This document shows, piece after piece, positions 8,058-16,735 of a stretch of 64,000 nucleotides of DNA. Source of the DNA: Algiphilus sp. (lineage in GTDB: Bacteria; Pseudomonadota; Gammaproteobacteria; Nevskiales; Nevskiaceae); assembly GCF_023145115.1 (NCBI RefSeq), contig NZ_JAGLEJ010000040.1, forward strand, positions 124,001-188,000. Direction: 5' to 3'. Position 1 is the stretch's first letter, and the number at the start of each line of letters is the position of its first letter. The notes under the pieces are model-generated. The model did not search any database. It was not told the origin of the DNA and worked only from the letters and a program-made list of their open reading frames with translations. The translations under genes were made by a program, and so were the position numbers.

Positions 8058-8512
8058 CGCGCGATGCGCGCAATGGCCGAATGCTCGACCAGGTTCCACT
8101 CCCCGCTGTTGCGGTACAGGCGCTTGCCGAGACGCGGGTAGTCGACCACATCGTGCTCGAGCCGCTGCCCGATCACCAGGCAGACCAGCGGTGCGTCGCC
8201 CTCGGCGTGCATGTCGTGCGCGGCACCGCCGGCCGGACAGCCGATGAAGTCCCCCGGCCCGATCGCCACCACGTCGTCGCCGACGGTCGCCGTTCCCCGG
8301 CCGGACAGCACGTAGATGGCCTCCTCCTCGCAGCGATGCACGTGAAGCTCGGTGGAGGCGTCGCCCGGCTGCACGGTGATGAGGTGGATGCCGAGGCCGC
8401 GCAGACCAGCCGCATCGCCCAGCGAGCGGTTGTCGCGGATAGCCCGCTCGTTGAGGAAGTGAACCTTGTGCTGCACGGCGAGTGCCGCGATGTCGCTGGC
8501 GGACAGATGCAT
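8054..8512 (-). CDS. Cupin-domain protein
   Basis: A 152-residue single-domain cupin. Motif 1 is ELHVHRCEEEAIYVLSGRG (about residues 55-73: His-x-His, then Glu) and motif 2 is GDFIGCPAGGAAHDM (about 88-102), giving a plausible 3-His/1-Glu metal site. The start at MHLSASDIAAL was preferred over longer in-frame starts that add a non-conserved Arg-rich leader. Cupins of this size include small-molecule dioxygenases, isomerases and binding proteins, and no substrate can be inferred. The N-terminal NERAIRDNRSLGDAAGLRG and the C-terminal part with DYPRLGKRLYR are typical of stand-alone bacterial members. It converges with the lipoprotein gene. Confidence 0.8.
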   Translation of the reverse strand: MHLSASDIAALAVQHKVHFLNERAIRDNRSLGDAAGLRGLGIHLITVQPGDASTELHVHRCEEEAIYVLSGRGTATVGDDVVAIGPGDFIGCPAGGAAHDMHAEGDAPLVCLVIGQRLEHDVVDYPRLGKRLYRNSGEWNLVEHSAIARIAR

Positions 8513-8631
8513 GGGAGCCCCGGGGATGAATGGGAACGGCAGCCTGCGCACTCGCGCGACGGCGCAATGCGCAGTGTTGCGCGCCGACGCGCGCTTCGCC
8601 AGCCGTGCACGCATCGCGAGGCCCAACGAGA

Positions 8632-8653
8632 ACGGCGGCCCGAAGGCCGCCGT
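8632..8653 (-). terminator. Intrinsic terminator after the receptor-lipoprotein operon
   Basis: Minus-strand RNA forms a perfect 9-bp GC stem (ACGGCGGCC/GGCCGCCGU) closed by a UUCG tetraloop and followed by UCUCGUU. It lies 50 bp past the lipoprotein stop. Confidence 0.75.
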
Positions 8654-8702
8654 CCGCGTACAACAGAATGCTGGATCCATCCGCCGAGGCGGATCGCCCG
8701 GC

Positions 8703-10181
8703 TTACGGCACCGTGCCTTCCAGCGTCCAGCCCTGCCACCAGGCCTCGGTGGCGTCCGGATCGACCGCGCCGAGGTAGTTGGTCGGCGTGAAGAACGACG
8801 GGTCGGCGACGCTCTCCTCGTAGTTGTCGACGCTGTACTGCCCCCAGTTGATGGTCTCGGCCAGACGCGCTTCCGCGGCCTGCGAGCCGTAGAGGGCGTT
8901 CAGCGCGGCATCCACCTGGAAGACGTTCTCGGTGCTGAGCGCGGGCTCCGAGGTGCCGATCTGGTCCTTGTTCGGGCCGGCGATCTCGAAGTTCGTGCAG
9001 TCGGCAATGAACTGATCGAAGACCAGCGACGAGTTGCGGTTGTCGCGCGCATCGTCCTCGACGCCGACGCAGTTCTCGGGGCCGCCGGCGAGGTTCGAAA
9101 GAACCGTGCCGTGGAAGAAGCCGCCCGTGCCTTCCTTCATGCGGAAGGACGCGTACTCGGGGTCGCCGGCGCACACGATGGTCGCGTTCGCGATGGTCGG
9201 CTTGGACTCCGGCGGCACCGGGTTGCCGAAGGTATCGGCCTCGATGCAATGGTCGCCGTTCTCGGAATCCTGGATGAGCAGCATGAACTGGATATTGCCC
9301 TGGTAGCCCTCGTCCCAGTCGAGCGAATCGTCCTGGTTCGCGGTCAGCACGACGTACTTGGCGTCGACGGTACCGCCGTAGAACTCGATGCCGTCGTCGG
9401 TATTCCCGTGCACCTGGATGTACTCGAGCGTGGTGCCCGAGCCGACCGCGTTGAAGGAGATGCCGTTGATCTCGTCACCATCGTCGTTGATGATCTCGCC
9501 GCCCTCGGCAAGCACGACGTAGCGCAGGATGCCGCTGCTGTCATCGGGATTGTCGCCGCCGATGAAGCCCGCATTGCCCTCGCCGTCGACGTTGCAGAAG
9601 TCGCCTTCGCAAGCGTTGTGCGGCGCGAAGCCGGAGAGGATCAGACCGCCCCACTCCTGGTTGCCTTCGAAGTCATCGTCCTCGGACGAGAAGACGATCG
9701 GCGCGTCGGCGGTACCGTCGGCGATGATGCGCGAGCCGCGGGTGATGACGAGGTTGGAGAAGAGGTCCGGCGAGAACGCATCGGCGCCGACCAGGTGGGT
9801 GCCCGGCTCGATCGTCATCGTCACGTTCAGCAGGTCCTGGCCATTGGCGAGCTGCGTCTCGCTCGCGAGCTCGCGATCACCGTTGCCGACGGTGACGCGA
9901 CCGTCGATGCGCCAGATGATGTCGCTGGTCAGGGTCACGTCGCTGACGATGTTGGCGTTGAGCTCGCACACGTCGGTGCCGTCGGCCGTCTGCGGACGTG
10001 CGTCGGAGAACTCCGGCGGGCAGTTCTGCGAGATGTCGCCGTTGCCGCCGTTGCCGTTGTCCGGATTGCTGGTATCGCCCTCGACCACGATCGAGGTCTC
10101 GTCGCCTTCGGTGCAACCGTACAGTCCGCCCAAAGCGCCTACAGCGACGGTGCTAATAAGCAACAGGTTTGAGACTTTCAT
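8703..10181 (-). CDS. Beta-helix-like lipoprotein paired with TonB-dependent receptor
   Basis: A 492-residue exported protein. The N-terminus MKVSNLLLISTVAVGALGGLYGC is a lipoprotein-type signal, although Tyr before Gly-Cys is unusual. An acidic Asp/Asn/Gly linker (about residues 24-52) follows. The body repeats short segments such as IIADGTADAPIVFSS, LEYIQVHGNTDDGIEF, GTVDAKYVVLTANQDDSLDW and PTIANATIVCAGD, typical of right-handed parallel beta-helices. At least eight cysteines suggest disulfides outside the cytoplasm. It starts 66 bp after the receptor stop and precedes a strong terminator, so it is the second gene of the receptor operon. A surface-exposed ligand-capturing partner is inferred; no enzymatic motif is recognised. 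Confidence 0.75.
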   Translation of the reverse strand: MKVSNLLLISTVAVGALGGLYGCTEGDETSIVVEGDTSNPDNGNGGNGDISQNCPPEFSDARPQTADGTDVCELNANIVSDVTLTSDIIWRIDGRVTVGNGDRELASETQLANGQDLLNVTMTIEPGTHLVGADAFSPDLFSNLVITRGSRIIADGTADAPIVFSSEDDDFEGNQEWGGLILSGFAPHNACEGDFCNVDGEGNAGFIGGDNPDDSSGILRYVVLAEGGEIINDDGDEINGISFNAVGSGTTLEYIQVHGNTDDGIEFYGGTVDAKYVVLTANQDDSLDWDEGYQGNIQFMLLIQDSENGDHCIEADTFGNPVPPESKPTIANATIVCAGDPEYASFRMKEGTGGFFHGTVLSNLAGGPENCVGVEDDARDNRNSSLVFDQFIADCTNFEIAGPNKDQIGTSEPALSTENVFQVDAALNALYGSQAAEARLAETINWGQYSVDNYEESVADPSFFTPTNYLGAVDPDATEAWWQGWTLEGTVP

Positions 10182-10247
10182 AACAACTCCGTAGGTTTCA
10201 TTAAATGACTGCGTAGAACGCTTCGACTCGCAGGCGACAGCAGTGGG

Positions 10248-13200
10248 CTAGAAGTTCCAATCGAGGCCCGCTTCAAGCGTCACGCCTTGCCTGTACTCCT
10301 GATACACACGGCCGCCTTGAGTGAACTGGACGACCTCGTCCAAAAGATTCCCCGCCTTCGCCTTGAGCGTCAGGGAGTCGCTGAGGAACCACTTGTAGTT
10401 CAGGTCCAGGGCCAGGCGCGGCTCCTCGACCACGTCGGCCTGCCCCTGCACACCGACGTCGACGATCGTCTCGCCCGACTGATTCAGGAGCGCGGTGACC
10501 TCGTGACGCGTGCTGCCGGTGAAGTCGTCGTAGCCCACCACCAGGTTGAAGGTGTACTCCGGCTGCCCCTGCAGACGACGGGTCTCGCCACCACCGAGCT
10601 CGACCTCGGAGTCGATGAGGCTGGTGTTCAGCGCCACGAACATGCTGCGGGTGGCGGCTTCGTTGAACGCGAAGTCCTTGCGCCCGTCGAGCTCGATGCC
10701 GTACAGCTCCGCTTCCTCGCCGTTCTCGAAGGTGCGCGAGTTGCTGGCGGTACCCGATGCGGCGAGCAGCACGCGCTCGATGGGGTTGTCGATGGTCTTC
10801 TGGAAGAGCGCCACGCTTACGGTTTCGGTGTCGTTCCAGTACATCTCCCAGCGCAGGTCCAGGTTGGTGACATCCGAAACCTTGAGCAGCGGGTTGCCGC
10901 GAACGCGGAAGTTGAACTGATCGTCCACGAAGGCCGAGTTCGCGGTCTCCTTGAAGTCCGGCCGCGACACCGTCCGACTGGCGGCAAAGCGGACCTGCTG
11001 GCGATCACTGATTTCATAGTTCAGCGCCAGGCTGGGAAGGACCGCGCCCTCGTCGATCTTCGACTGCACGGGACCGCCGCCGCCGAAGACGCTGAAGGTG
11101 TCGGTGACCTGCTGATAATCCTCGTAGCGCAGGCCGATGATGGCCTGGTAGGCCGAGGCGAAGCGCTGCGAGAACGAGGCATACACGCTGTTCAGATCGA
11201 GCTCGGCCTCGTAGCTCTGGCTCGGCGAGGTCAGATTGGAGAACGCGAGCCCGGTACCCGGATTGCCGGTGATGTTGTCCATGTTGACGACATCGCTGAC
11301 CAGCAGATTCGGGGCGTTCGAGTCGAAAGCGCTCTCGTTCCCGCTGAAGCCGTACGACTCCGAGTCGGCATCGCGTTCGCGATGGATGAACTGCACACCG
11401 AAGTCGACGGTGGCGTCGCCGAGGGCGTTGTCGAACAGATATTCCAGATCCGCCGACGCGTCCAGATTGTCGTCGGACAGCTCTTCGTAGGTGCGGCTGA
11501 GGTTCGCGATCAGCAGGTCGTAGACGCCGTCCTCGCCCTCGAGGTCGAACCGGACCTCGCGGCGATCGGGCGCATAGCGCCGCGCATTGCTGGCAGTGAC
11601 CTGCCAGTCGGCCGCGAGACCGCTGATGCCGCCGATGAAATGCTCGCCGGAGAACTGCTGCGAGATGAACTGGCGCTCCTCCCAGTCGATGGAATAGCGA
11701 ACCGACTCGGCGCCGGAGTCACCACCGGTGCCCTCCGAGACACGGACCGTCGATTCGGTGGCGCGGGAGAGCAGCGTCGTCGCCTGATAGCTGCTGTCTC
11801 CGACATTCAGGCCCATGGACAGCAGGCCGCTTGCATCGACCGTGTTGGACGATTCCTCGAAGGTGAAGTTGTCGAAGACGAAGCCCTCGCCGCCGCCGCG
11901 ATAGGTGCGGCTTATGCCGGACTCCTTCTGGCCCCAGCCGTTGCGGTAGTTGGCGGCCGCGAAGAACCCGAGCTCATTGCCGCCGACCTGATAGACGTCG
12001 CCGTAGTTGGCCCCCAGCGACACCTTGGGGGTGGCGGTCGCGGTGTCCAGCTCGAGATCGTTCATGAGCTGCACGGCGCCGACCCGGTTGAGCTCCCGCC
12101 GCTGACCGGTGGTGAGCTCGGTTTCGCACGGCTCGCAGCTGAGCAGGGCGGCGATGGCCCTGACCCCGCCCGGGACGGCGCGCGAACCGTCGTCGAAGCC
12201 GAACAGGTCAAAGCTGCCGTCGGACGGATCGGCCGCGACATCGTCGCCGGTCAGCCCGGAGGTGTACCCGAGGCTCAGCGAGAGCTTCCCGGCCGCATCG
12301 TCAGGGAAGGTACGCGTGTTGATGACCAGGTTGCCGCCGGTGCTCTCGCCGGGCATCCCCGCGAGGAAGGTCTTCTTGACGTCGAGCTGCTTGACGATGT
12401 TGCTGGGGAACAGATCCAGCGGCACCTCGCGCTTGGTCGGATCCGTGCTGGGCAGCGTTGCGCCGTTGAGCGTGGTGGTCACGTACCGGCCACCCAGGCC
12501 GCGGATGAAGACGAAGCGGTTGTCCTGGACGGTGACGCTGGGGACGCGGACCACCGAAGCGGCGACGTCCGAATCGCCGAAGCGCGACAGCTGCTCCAGG
12601 CTGATGGTCTCCAGCACGTTGGCCGAGAACTGCTCGCTCTCGCCGAAGGCGGTGGGCTGGAACTTGGCGACCGCGACCACTTCCTCGATCTCGCCGGGCA
12701 GGCTCGGGCCACCGGCGGTGCCGGTGCCACCGAGGCGCACGTTCTCGGTCTTCTCGATGTCGCTGACCACGCGCACGGTCTCGGTGACCGCCTCCGGCAT
12801 GTCGGGATGCGTGATCTCGAACTGGTAGACGCCGCGCGCCAGCTCGAGCTGATAGCGGCCGCCCGGATCGGTCTGGGCCGTTGCGTCGGTGCCCAGCACG
12901 CGCACCTGCGCGCCGCTCAATGTCTCGCCGTCGCGCGTGATGCGCCCGGAGATGGCGCCCTTCGGCGCCTGCGAACGATCGCGTGCGGTCTCGGTCTTGA
13001 AGTAGGTCTCCACCGAGACCTGCGGGTCGGCATCATCGGAGAGCGCGACGTTGATGTCGACGAGCTGCCCCTGCGCGGAGGTGAACTGGAAGGTATGGAG
13101 CGTGGCGCCGCCCTTGGTCAGCGAGATGCTGTGCTGACCGGCGGAAAGGTCGAAATCGACGGCGCCGGTCTCGTCGATGGGACGGCGCTTGCCGCCATCC

Positions 13201-13334
13201 AGCACGACGATGGTCCCGGTCGCCGGCAGGCCGTTGCTGAAGGCATAGATGACCAGCTCGTCGTCGGCGCCGGCGATGGCGGCGTAGCACGCGAGAACGG
13301 CTGCAGCGACACTTTTCAGACCTAACCGGCGCAT
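10248..13334 (-). CDS. TonB-dependent outer-membrane receptor with N-terminal carboxypeptidase-regulatory-like domain
   Basis: A 1028-residue TonB-dependent receptor. Order: signal peptide (about 1-23, ending AAIAGA); a PEGA-like beta domain (about 25-100, VVLDGGKRRPIDETG); a carboxypeptidase-regulatory-like repeat (about 125-200, GAISGRITRDGETLSGAQVRV); a plug (about 215-340) with FVFIRGLGGRYVTTTLNG and DPTKREVPLDLFPSNIVKQL; then a 22-strand-type barrel with ASRTVSRPDFKE and NPLLKVSDVTNLDLRWE. The last residue is Phe (LEAGLDWNF), the normal barrel end. It follows a Pho box and diverges from a PhoX-family gene, suggesting uptake of a phosphorus-containing compound. The substrate is not known. 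Confidence 0.92.
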   Translation of the reverse strand: MRRLGLKSVAAAVLACYAAIAGADDELVIYAFSNGLPATGTIVVLDGGKRRPIDETGAVDFDLSAGQHSISLTKGGATLHTFQFTSAQGQLVDINVALSDDADPQVSVETYFKTETARDRSQAPKGAISGRITRDGETLSGAQVRVLGTDATAQTDPGGRYQLELARGVYQFEITHPDMPEAVTETVRVVSDIEKTENVRLGGTGTAGGPSLPGEIEEVVAVAKFQPTAFGESEQFSANVLETISLEQLSRFGDSDVAASVVRVPSVTVQDNRFVFIRGLGGRYVTTTLNGATLPSTDPTKREVPLDLFPSNIVKQLDVKKTFLAGMPGESTGGNLVINTRTFPDDAAGKLSLSLGYTSGLTGDDVAADPSDGSFDLFGFDDGSRAVPGGVRAIAALLSCEPCETELTTGQRRELNRVGAVQLMNDLELDTATATPKVSLGANYGDVYQVGGNELGFFAAANYRNGWGQKESGISRTYRGGGEGFVFDNFTFEESSNTVDASGLLSMGLNVGDSSYQATTLLSRATESTVRVSEGTGGDSGAESVRYSIDWEERQFISQQFSGEHFIGGISGLAADWQVTASNARRYAPDRREVRFDLEGEDGVYDLLIANLSRTYEELSDDNLDASADLEYLFDNALGDATVDFGVQFIHRERDADSESYGFSGNESAFDSNAPNLLVSDVVNMDNITGNPGTGLAFSNLTSPSQSYEAELDLNSVYASFSQRFASAYQAIIGLRYEDYQQVTDTFSVFGGGGPVQSKIDEGAVLPSLALNYEISDRQQVRFAASRTVSRPDFKETANSAFVDDQFNFRVRGNPLLKVSDVTNLDLRWEMYWNDTETVSVALFQKTIDNPIERVLLAASGTASNSRTFENGEEAELYGIELDGRKDFAFNEAATRSMFVALNTSLIDSEVELGGGETRRLQGQPEYTFNLVVGYDDFTGSTRHEVTALLNQSGETIVDVGVQGQADVVEEPRLALDLNYKWFLSDSLTLKAKAGNLLDEVVQFTQGGRVYQEYRQGVTLEAGLDWNF

Positions 13335-13574
13335 TATGACCTCGTTTCAGGCTGCAATTGACGGTTCGAGCGCGTGCCGTTCAGGCGTGCGCCCGGACGA
13401 AATCCGGTGGGGGTGGGAAGGCCTTCGGGCTGCCGGTGCCGCACAAGGTGACGGCGGCGCGCGGTGCCTCGGCGCAGCACGGTCACGCGACTCGCTCATC
13501 CGACGTCCGCATCGGGAACGTCCTTGTCATGTGAGCTCCGGTCTGGAATCCCCGACCCCCGGAAAACGAGCGCG

Positions 13575-13580
13575 AGGCTA
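13575..13580 (-). promoter_or_regulatory. -10 hexamer TAGCCT spaced from the Pho box
   Basis: Minus-strand TAGCCT begins exactly 10 nt after the last Pho half-site, the spacing expected of PhoB-activated promoters where the box replaces the -35 element. Confidence 0.5.
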
Positions 13581-13590
13581 CAGCCCGGTG

Positions 13591-13630
13591 ATGACACTTT
13601 GATGCCGCTCGTGTGACAGCCCGGTTACAG
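13591..13630 (-). promoter_or_regulatory. Four-half-site Pho box upstream of the TonB-receptor operon
   Basis: Read on the minus strand, four 7-mers occur at strict 11-bp intervals: CTGTAAC (13630-13624), CTGTCAC (13619-13613), GCGGCAT (13608-13602), GTGTCAT (13597-13591). Three match the PhoB half-site consensus CTGTCAT/C well and one is degenerate. The orientation points to the receptor gene. Confidence 0.75.
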
Positions 13631-13763
13631 ATCCGGCGCGCGCCTTTCGGGGCGGCGCCGACGGAATGCGCGCTGCCGGACGCCGGCGAGGGAGCACGCG
13701 GTTCGATCACTCTCCGCGCCTCGGGCTGCGGGTCGCGGTGACGCGCCGACGGAGGCAATATGC

Positions 13764-15200
13764 GTGCGGTTCCCGGCAACATCCCGCCCTTCGCGAACGA
13801 GCACCCGCATGCATCCGCTACTCCGCACCATCGAGGCGCAAGGCCTCCCGCGCCGCGCCTTCCTCCGCAACCTGCTGCTCACCGCCGGCAGCATCTCGGC
13901 GGCCAGCGCCCTGACCGCGTGCGGCAGCGACGGACCGCGCGGCAACGGGGTCGCGCGCAGCCGGTTCGCGGACATCGGCCCGCTGCAGGCGCCGGACGAG
14001 AACGGGGTGTCGCTGCCGGCCGGGTTCACGTCGCGCGTGGTGGCGGTGGCGGGCGAGCAGCCCCTGCCTGCCAGCTCGCCGTTCGAGTGGATCCGCGACC
14101 CCGACGGCGCCGGCGTCTTCGCGCTGCCGGACGGCGGCTGGATCTACATCGCCAACTCGGAGGTGCGCGACGCCACCAGCGGCGGGCTGGTCCAGCCCCT
14201 GCAACCGATCGTCTCGCGCGAGAACGTGGCCGCGCTGGGCACCGGGCTGCGCGGCGGCGTGGGCGCGCTGCGCTTCGCCGCGGACGGTACCCTGGTCGAT
14301 GCCTACCGGGTGCTGGAGAACACCACGACCAACTGCTCCGGTGTGGCCACGCCCTGGGGCACCTGGCTGAGCGGCGAGGAGATCACCGACGGCTACGTGT
14401 TCGAGTGCGACCCCCTGGGTGGCAATGTCGCCGGCCGGCGACTCGACATCTTCGGCCGCAAGGGCCACGAGCAGTTCGCCATCGACGTCGACCACCGCAC
14501 GATCTATCACACCGAGGACTTCGGCGGCGACGACCGCTTCTACCGCAATGTCTTCAGCGAGGCCGACTGGCCGCGCGGGCAGCGGCCGCAGCTCGAGGAC
14601 GGGGTGCTGCAGGTACTGGTCGTCGAGGGCGGCATCGCGGCGGCGCGCCAGGGCCCGGCTCCGATCCGCTGGGTCGACGCGGTCAACGACGGCCGCCCCC
14701 AGCGCCAGGTCTACAGTGACGAGACCACGGTGTTCGCCGGCAACGAGGGCTGCTGGTTCCTCGACGGATTCGTGTTCTTCTCCACCAAGAGCGACGACAA
14801 CATCTGGGCCATCGACACCGTCGGGCAGACCGTCGAGAGCATCTACTCGCCGCAGGCGCAGCCGGACGGCTCGCCGGTCGATCCGGACGAACCCGCCCTG
14901 TTCGGAGTAGACAACCTGCTGATGACCGACGACGGCGACATCGTCTGCGTCGAGGACGGCGGCGACATGCGCGCCATGGTGCTGATGCCGGACGGCGTCA
15001 CCATCCCGCTGCTGCGCCTGCCGGACAACACCGTGCGCGGATCGGAGGTATCGGGTCCGGCGTTCTCCCCGGACGGTCGCCGCTTCTACTGCTCGTCGAT
15101 GCGATGCGGGCGCAACGGCGGCCGCGGGACCGGCATCACCTACGAGATCACCATGCCCTTCGCGGTGCGGGTCAGCCCGCCGATGGCCGGCATCAGCTGA
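13764..15200 (+). CDS. phoX: PhoX/DUF839-family protein with Tat lipoprotein signal
   Basis: A 478-residue protein of the PhoX family (Ca/Fe-dependent alkaline phosphatases with a beta-propeller fold). The GTG start has GGAGG 8 nt upstream; an in-frame ATG at 13809 is the alternative. The N-terminus has a twin-arginine motif LPRRAFLRN, a hydrophobic stretch, and ALTAC at about residue 53, so Tat export with lipidation is possible. Family landmarks: GTWLSGEEITDGYVFE, FGRKGHEQFAIDVDHRTIYHTEDFGGDDRFYR (split here between GHEQF and TEDFGGDDRFYR), and VDNLLMTDDGDIVCVEDGGD. It is shorter than typical PhoX (about 600 or more residues), so phosphatase activity needs caution. It diverges from the Pho-box receptor operon. 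Confidence 0.8.
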   Translation: MRFPATSRPSRTSTRMHPLLRTIEAQGLPRRAFLRNLLLTAGSISAASALTACGSDGPRGNGVARSRFADIGPLQAPDENGVSLPAGFTSRVVAVAGEQPLPASSPFEWIRDPDGAGVFALPDGGWIYIANSEVRDATSGGLVQPLQPIVSRENVAALGTGLRGGVGALRFAADGTLVDAYRVLENTTTNCSGVATPWGTWLSGEEITDGYVFECDPLGGNVAGRRLDIFGRKGHEQFAIDVDHRTIYHTEDFGGDDRFYRNVFSEADWPRGQRPQLEDGVLQVLVVEGGIAAARQGPAPIRWVDAVNDGRPQRQVYSDETTVFAGNEGCWFLDGFVFFSTKSDDNIWAIDTVGQTVESIYSPQAQPDGSPVDPDEPALFGVDNLLMTDDGDIVCVEDGGDMRAMVLMPDGVTIPLLRLPDNTVRGSEVSGPAFSPDGRRFYCSSMRCGRNGGRGTGITYEITMPFAVRVSPPMAGIS

Positions 15201-15224
15201 TCACCGGGGGGCCCGGCGGGTTGG

Positions 15225-16166
15225 TCACGCCTCGAATTCGTGCTCCTCGTCGGCGAGCGCGAGGCCCAGCGCGCCGTCCCCGACATTGGCTGCGCCCGAC
15301 ATGCTCATCATGGCGCTGAGCAGCGCGACGCCGTTCGCCTCGCATGCTTCGGAGAGATGCGCGTAGCCGGGCAACGCTCGCAGCTCGTCGAGGTCGCCCG
15401 CGTAGCAGACGGTCACGAAGGGCTCCAGCAGCCCCTTCTCCACGCGCGCCGCCGCGTAGCGGAACAGACGCTCGGCGCCCTCCTCGAAGTGCCGCAGCTT
15501 GGCGCAGGCCCAGGTCTCGTTGCGATAGCCCTTGACCAGCGGCTTGATGTCCAGGGCATTGCCGATGGTGGCGCCCAGCCAGCTCACCGAGCGATCGCCG
15601 CGGGCACGGGCCCGCATGCGCAGATGATGCAGGTCGCGCGGCAGCATGTAGCCGTGCACCTGCGGGATCAGCGCATGCATGCGATCGCGCACCGCCATGA
15701 AGCCGTGACCGTCGGCGATGGCCTGCGCCGCGACCGCGGCCACCAGCGCCTCCGCCGCGAACGCGTTCTGGCTGTCCACCACGCGCGTCGCGAAGGGTGC
15801 GGAGATGCCGGCTTCGCGGCGCGGCAGCTTGTAGCGCGAGATGACTTCGTTGACGGCCGCCTGCGCATTCTCGTGGATGGGGCTGCGACTGCTGGCTATG
15901 GTCACGCAGAAGACGTAGTCGAACTCCAGCACCAGCCGCGACAGGAACAGCTCCAGGATCTGCTCGCGCGAGCACGGCACGGTGTGCGCGTCGTGGCGCG
16001 ACGCCAGATGCTCGCGAAAGAAGTTGCCGGTGGTTTCGTCATCCCGGTTGTCGACGAACGCGCGGCCGTCGACCTGCACGATGATGGGCATCACGACGAT
16101 GCCGTGCTGCTCGATGAAGTCGTGCGGCAGATCGCACGACGAATCCACGACCAGGCCGATCCGCAT
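15225..16166 (-). CDS. DegV-family fatty-acid-binding protein
   Basis: A 313-residue DegV protein. The start MRIGLVVDSSCDLP follows a strong GGGAGG site; an upstream in-frame start is not used. The N-terminal domain carries the family opening VVDSSCDLP and the substrate-proximal VMPIIVQVDGRAFVD. The central RVVDSQNAFAAEALVA corresponds to the DxSxxSxGxG-type helix region, with the usual motif altered. The C-terminal part has GATIGNALDIKPLVKGYRNE, matching the KPIL..G..G segment. DegV/FakB proteins bind fatty acids and, in Firmicutes, present them to FakA kinase. No fakA-like gene is adjacent, so the partner here is unknown. It converges with the PhoX-like gene across 24 bp. Confidence 0.85.
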   Translation of the reverse strand: MRIGLVVDSSCDLPHDFIEQHGIVVMPIIVQVDGRAFVDNRDDETTGNFFREHLASRHDAHTVPCSREQILELFLSRLVLEFDYVFCVTIASSRSPIHENAQAAVNEVISRYKLPRREAGISAPFATRVVDSQNAFAAEALVAAVAAQAIADGHGFMAVRDRMHALIPQVHGYMLPRDLHHLRMRARARGDRSVSWLGATIGNALDIKPLVKGYRNETWACAKLRHFEEGAERLFRYAAARVEKGLLEPFVTVCYAGDLDELRALPGYAHLSEACEANGVALLSAMMSMSGAANVGDGALGLALADEEHEFEA

Positions 16167-16311
16167 GGTGTCTCCCTCCCTCGCATGTGCTGCTGAATGA
16201 CGGCCGGCGGATATGCCGACGGCCGTCATCGCGCGCCGCTTGTGTCGCGGCGTCGTCGATTATTGACATTTGTCACTCTACCAGCCCGCGCGGGCCGGGG
16301 CTACTGCGGCG

Positions 16312-16692
16312 TCACTCCGGCTGCCGGCCGCTCCGCAGCCATGTCAGCCACACCAGCGCGAATCCGAGGTCGCCCAGCGCCGCGAGCGCGACGGGGACCG
16401 GCGCCTGCCCGCTCAAAGCCAGCACCCCCGACAGCCCGAAGGCCGCGAGCTTGCCGATGGCACCCAGCGCCAGCAGGGCGCGATCGATGGTCGTGCTGAC
16501 GGCCAGCCACAGGTAGGCGCCGCCGAACAGGGCGATGAACATCGCCGTCAGCGCCGCATACAGCGGCGGCACGTCGGCGGGCAGCCCGTAGAGCTGCCCC
16601 AGCCAGCTGCCCGGCAGCAGCACGATGGCCGCAGCCAGCAGATTGAAGGGACATGCCAGCCAAAGGCTCGCTCTCAGAACGCGTTCGGACAT
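16312..16692 (-). CDS. Small four-helix integral membrane protein, function unknown
   Basis: A 126-residue protein consisting mostly of four hydrophobic helices (about 8-30, 42-64, 68-90, 96-118) with short loops and a charged C-terminus. No enzymatic motif or known family was recognised. Features such as PFNLLAAAIVLLPGSWLGQLYGL and the third-position GC bias support a real gene. It lies 43 bp downstream of the M1-peptidase gene on the same strand and could be the last gene of the LOG-M1 run. The next gene further along, degV, is on the same strand but about 145 bp away. Confidence 0.65.
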   Translation of the reverse strand: MSERVLRASLWLACPFNLLAAAIVLLPGSWLGQLYGLPADVPPLYAALTAMFIALFGGAYLWLAVSTTIDRALLALGAIGKLAAFGLSGVLALSGQAPVPVALAALGDLGFALVWLTWLRSGRQPE

Positions 16693-16735
16693 TGCCGTTT
16701 CCCCCTTGTCGGCAGTGGGGTCGTGTCGCCGGGCA

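Larger units (their letters stand above)
13335..13763. other. 429-bp divergent control region between the receptor operon and phoX-like gene
   Basis: No convincing gene. It holds a minus-strand Pho box and -10 (13575-13630), which leave a leader of about 230 nt before the receptor ATG. A lone TTGTCAT half-site lies on the plus strand at 13524-13530. No equivalent multi-site Pho box was found close to the plus-strand PhoX start. Confidence 0.6.

Noticed and set aside
8513..8702. In-frame upstream extension of the cupin protein to about 8680
   Set aside because: The extra residues are Arg/Ala-rich without cupin features and would run through the receptor-operon terminator hairpin.
10287..13325. 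A stop-free frame of about 1000 codons on the strand opposite the TonB receptor
   Set aside because: It mirrors the receptor codons exactly, is Arg/Val/Gly-rich without domains, and arises from high GC; the minus-strand receptor has a complete family pattern.
13524..13530. Plus-strand TTGTCAT as a Pho box for the phoX-like gene
   Set aside because: Only a single half-site; no neighbour at plus or minus 11 bp matches, unlike the four-site array on the other strand.
13760..13766. ATG at 13760 with a good GGAGG upstream as the PhoX start
   Set aside because: It is out of frame with the PhoX-family protein; the GTG at 13764 in the right frame uses the same ribosome-binding site at an 8-nt distance.
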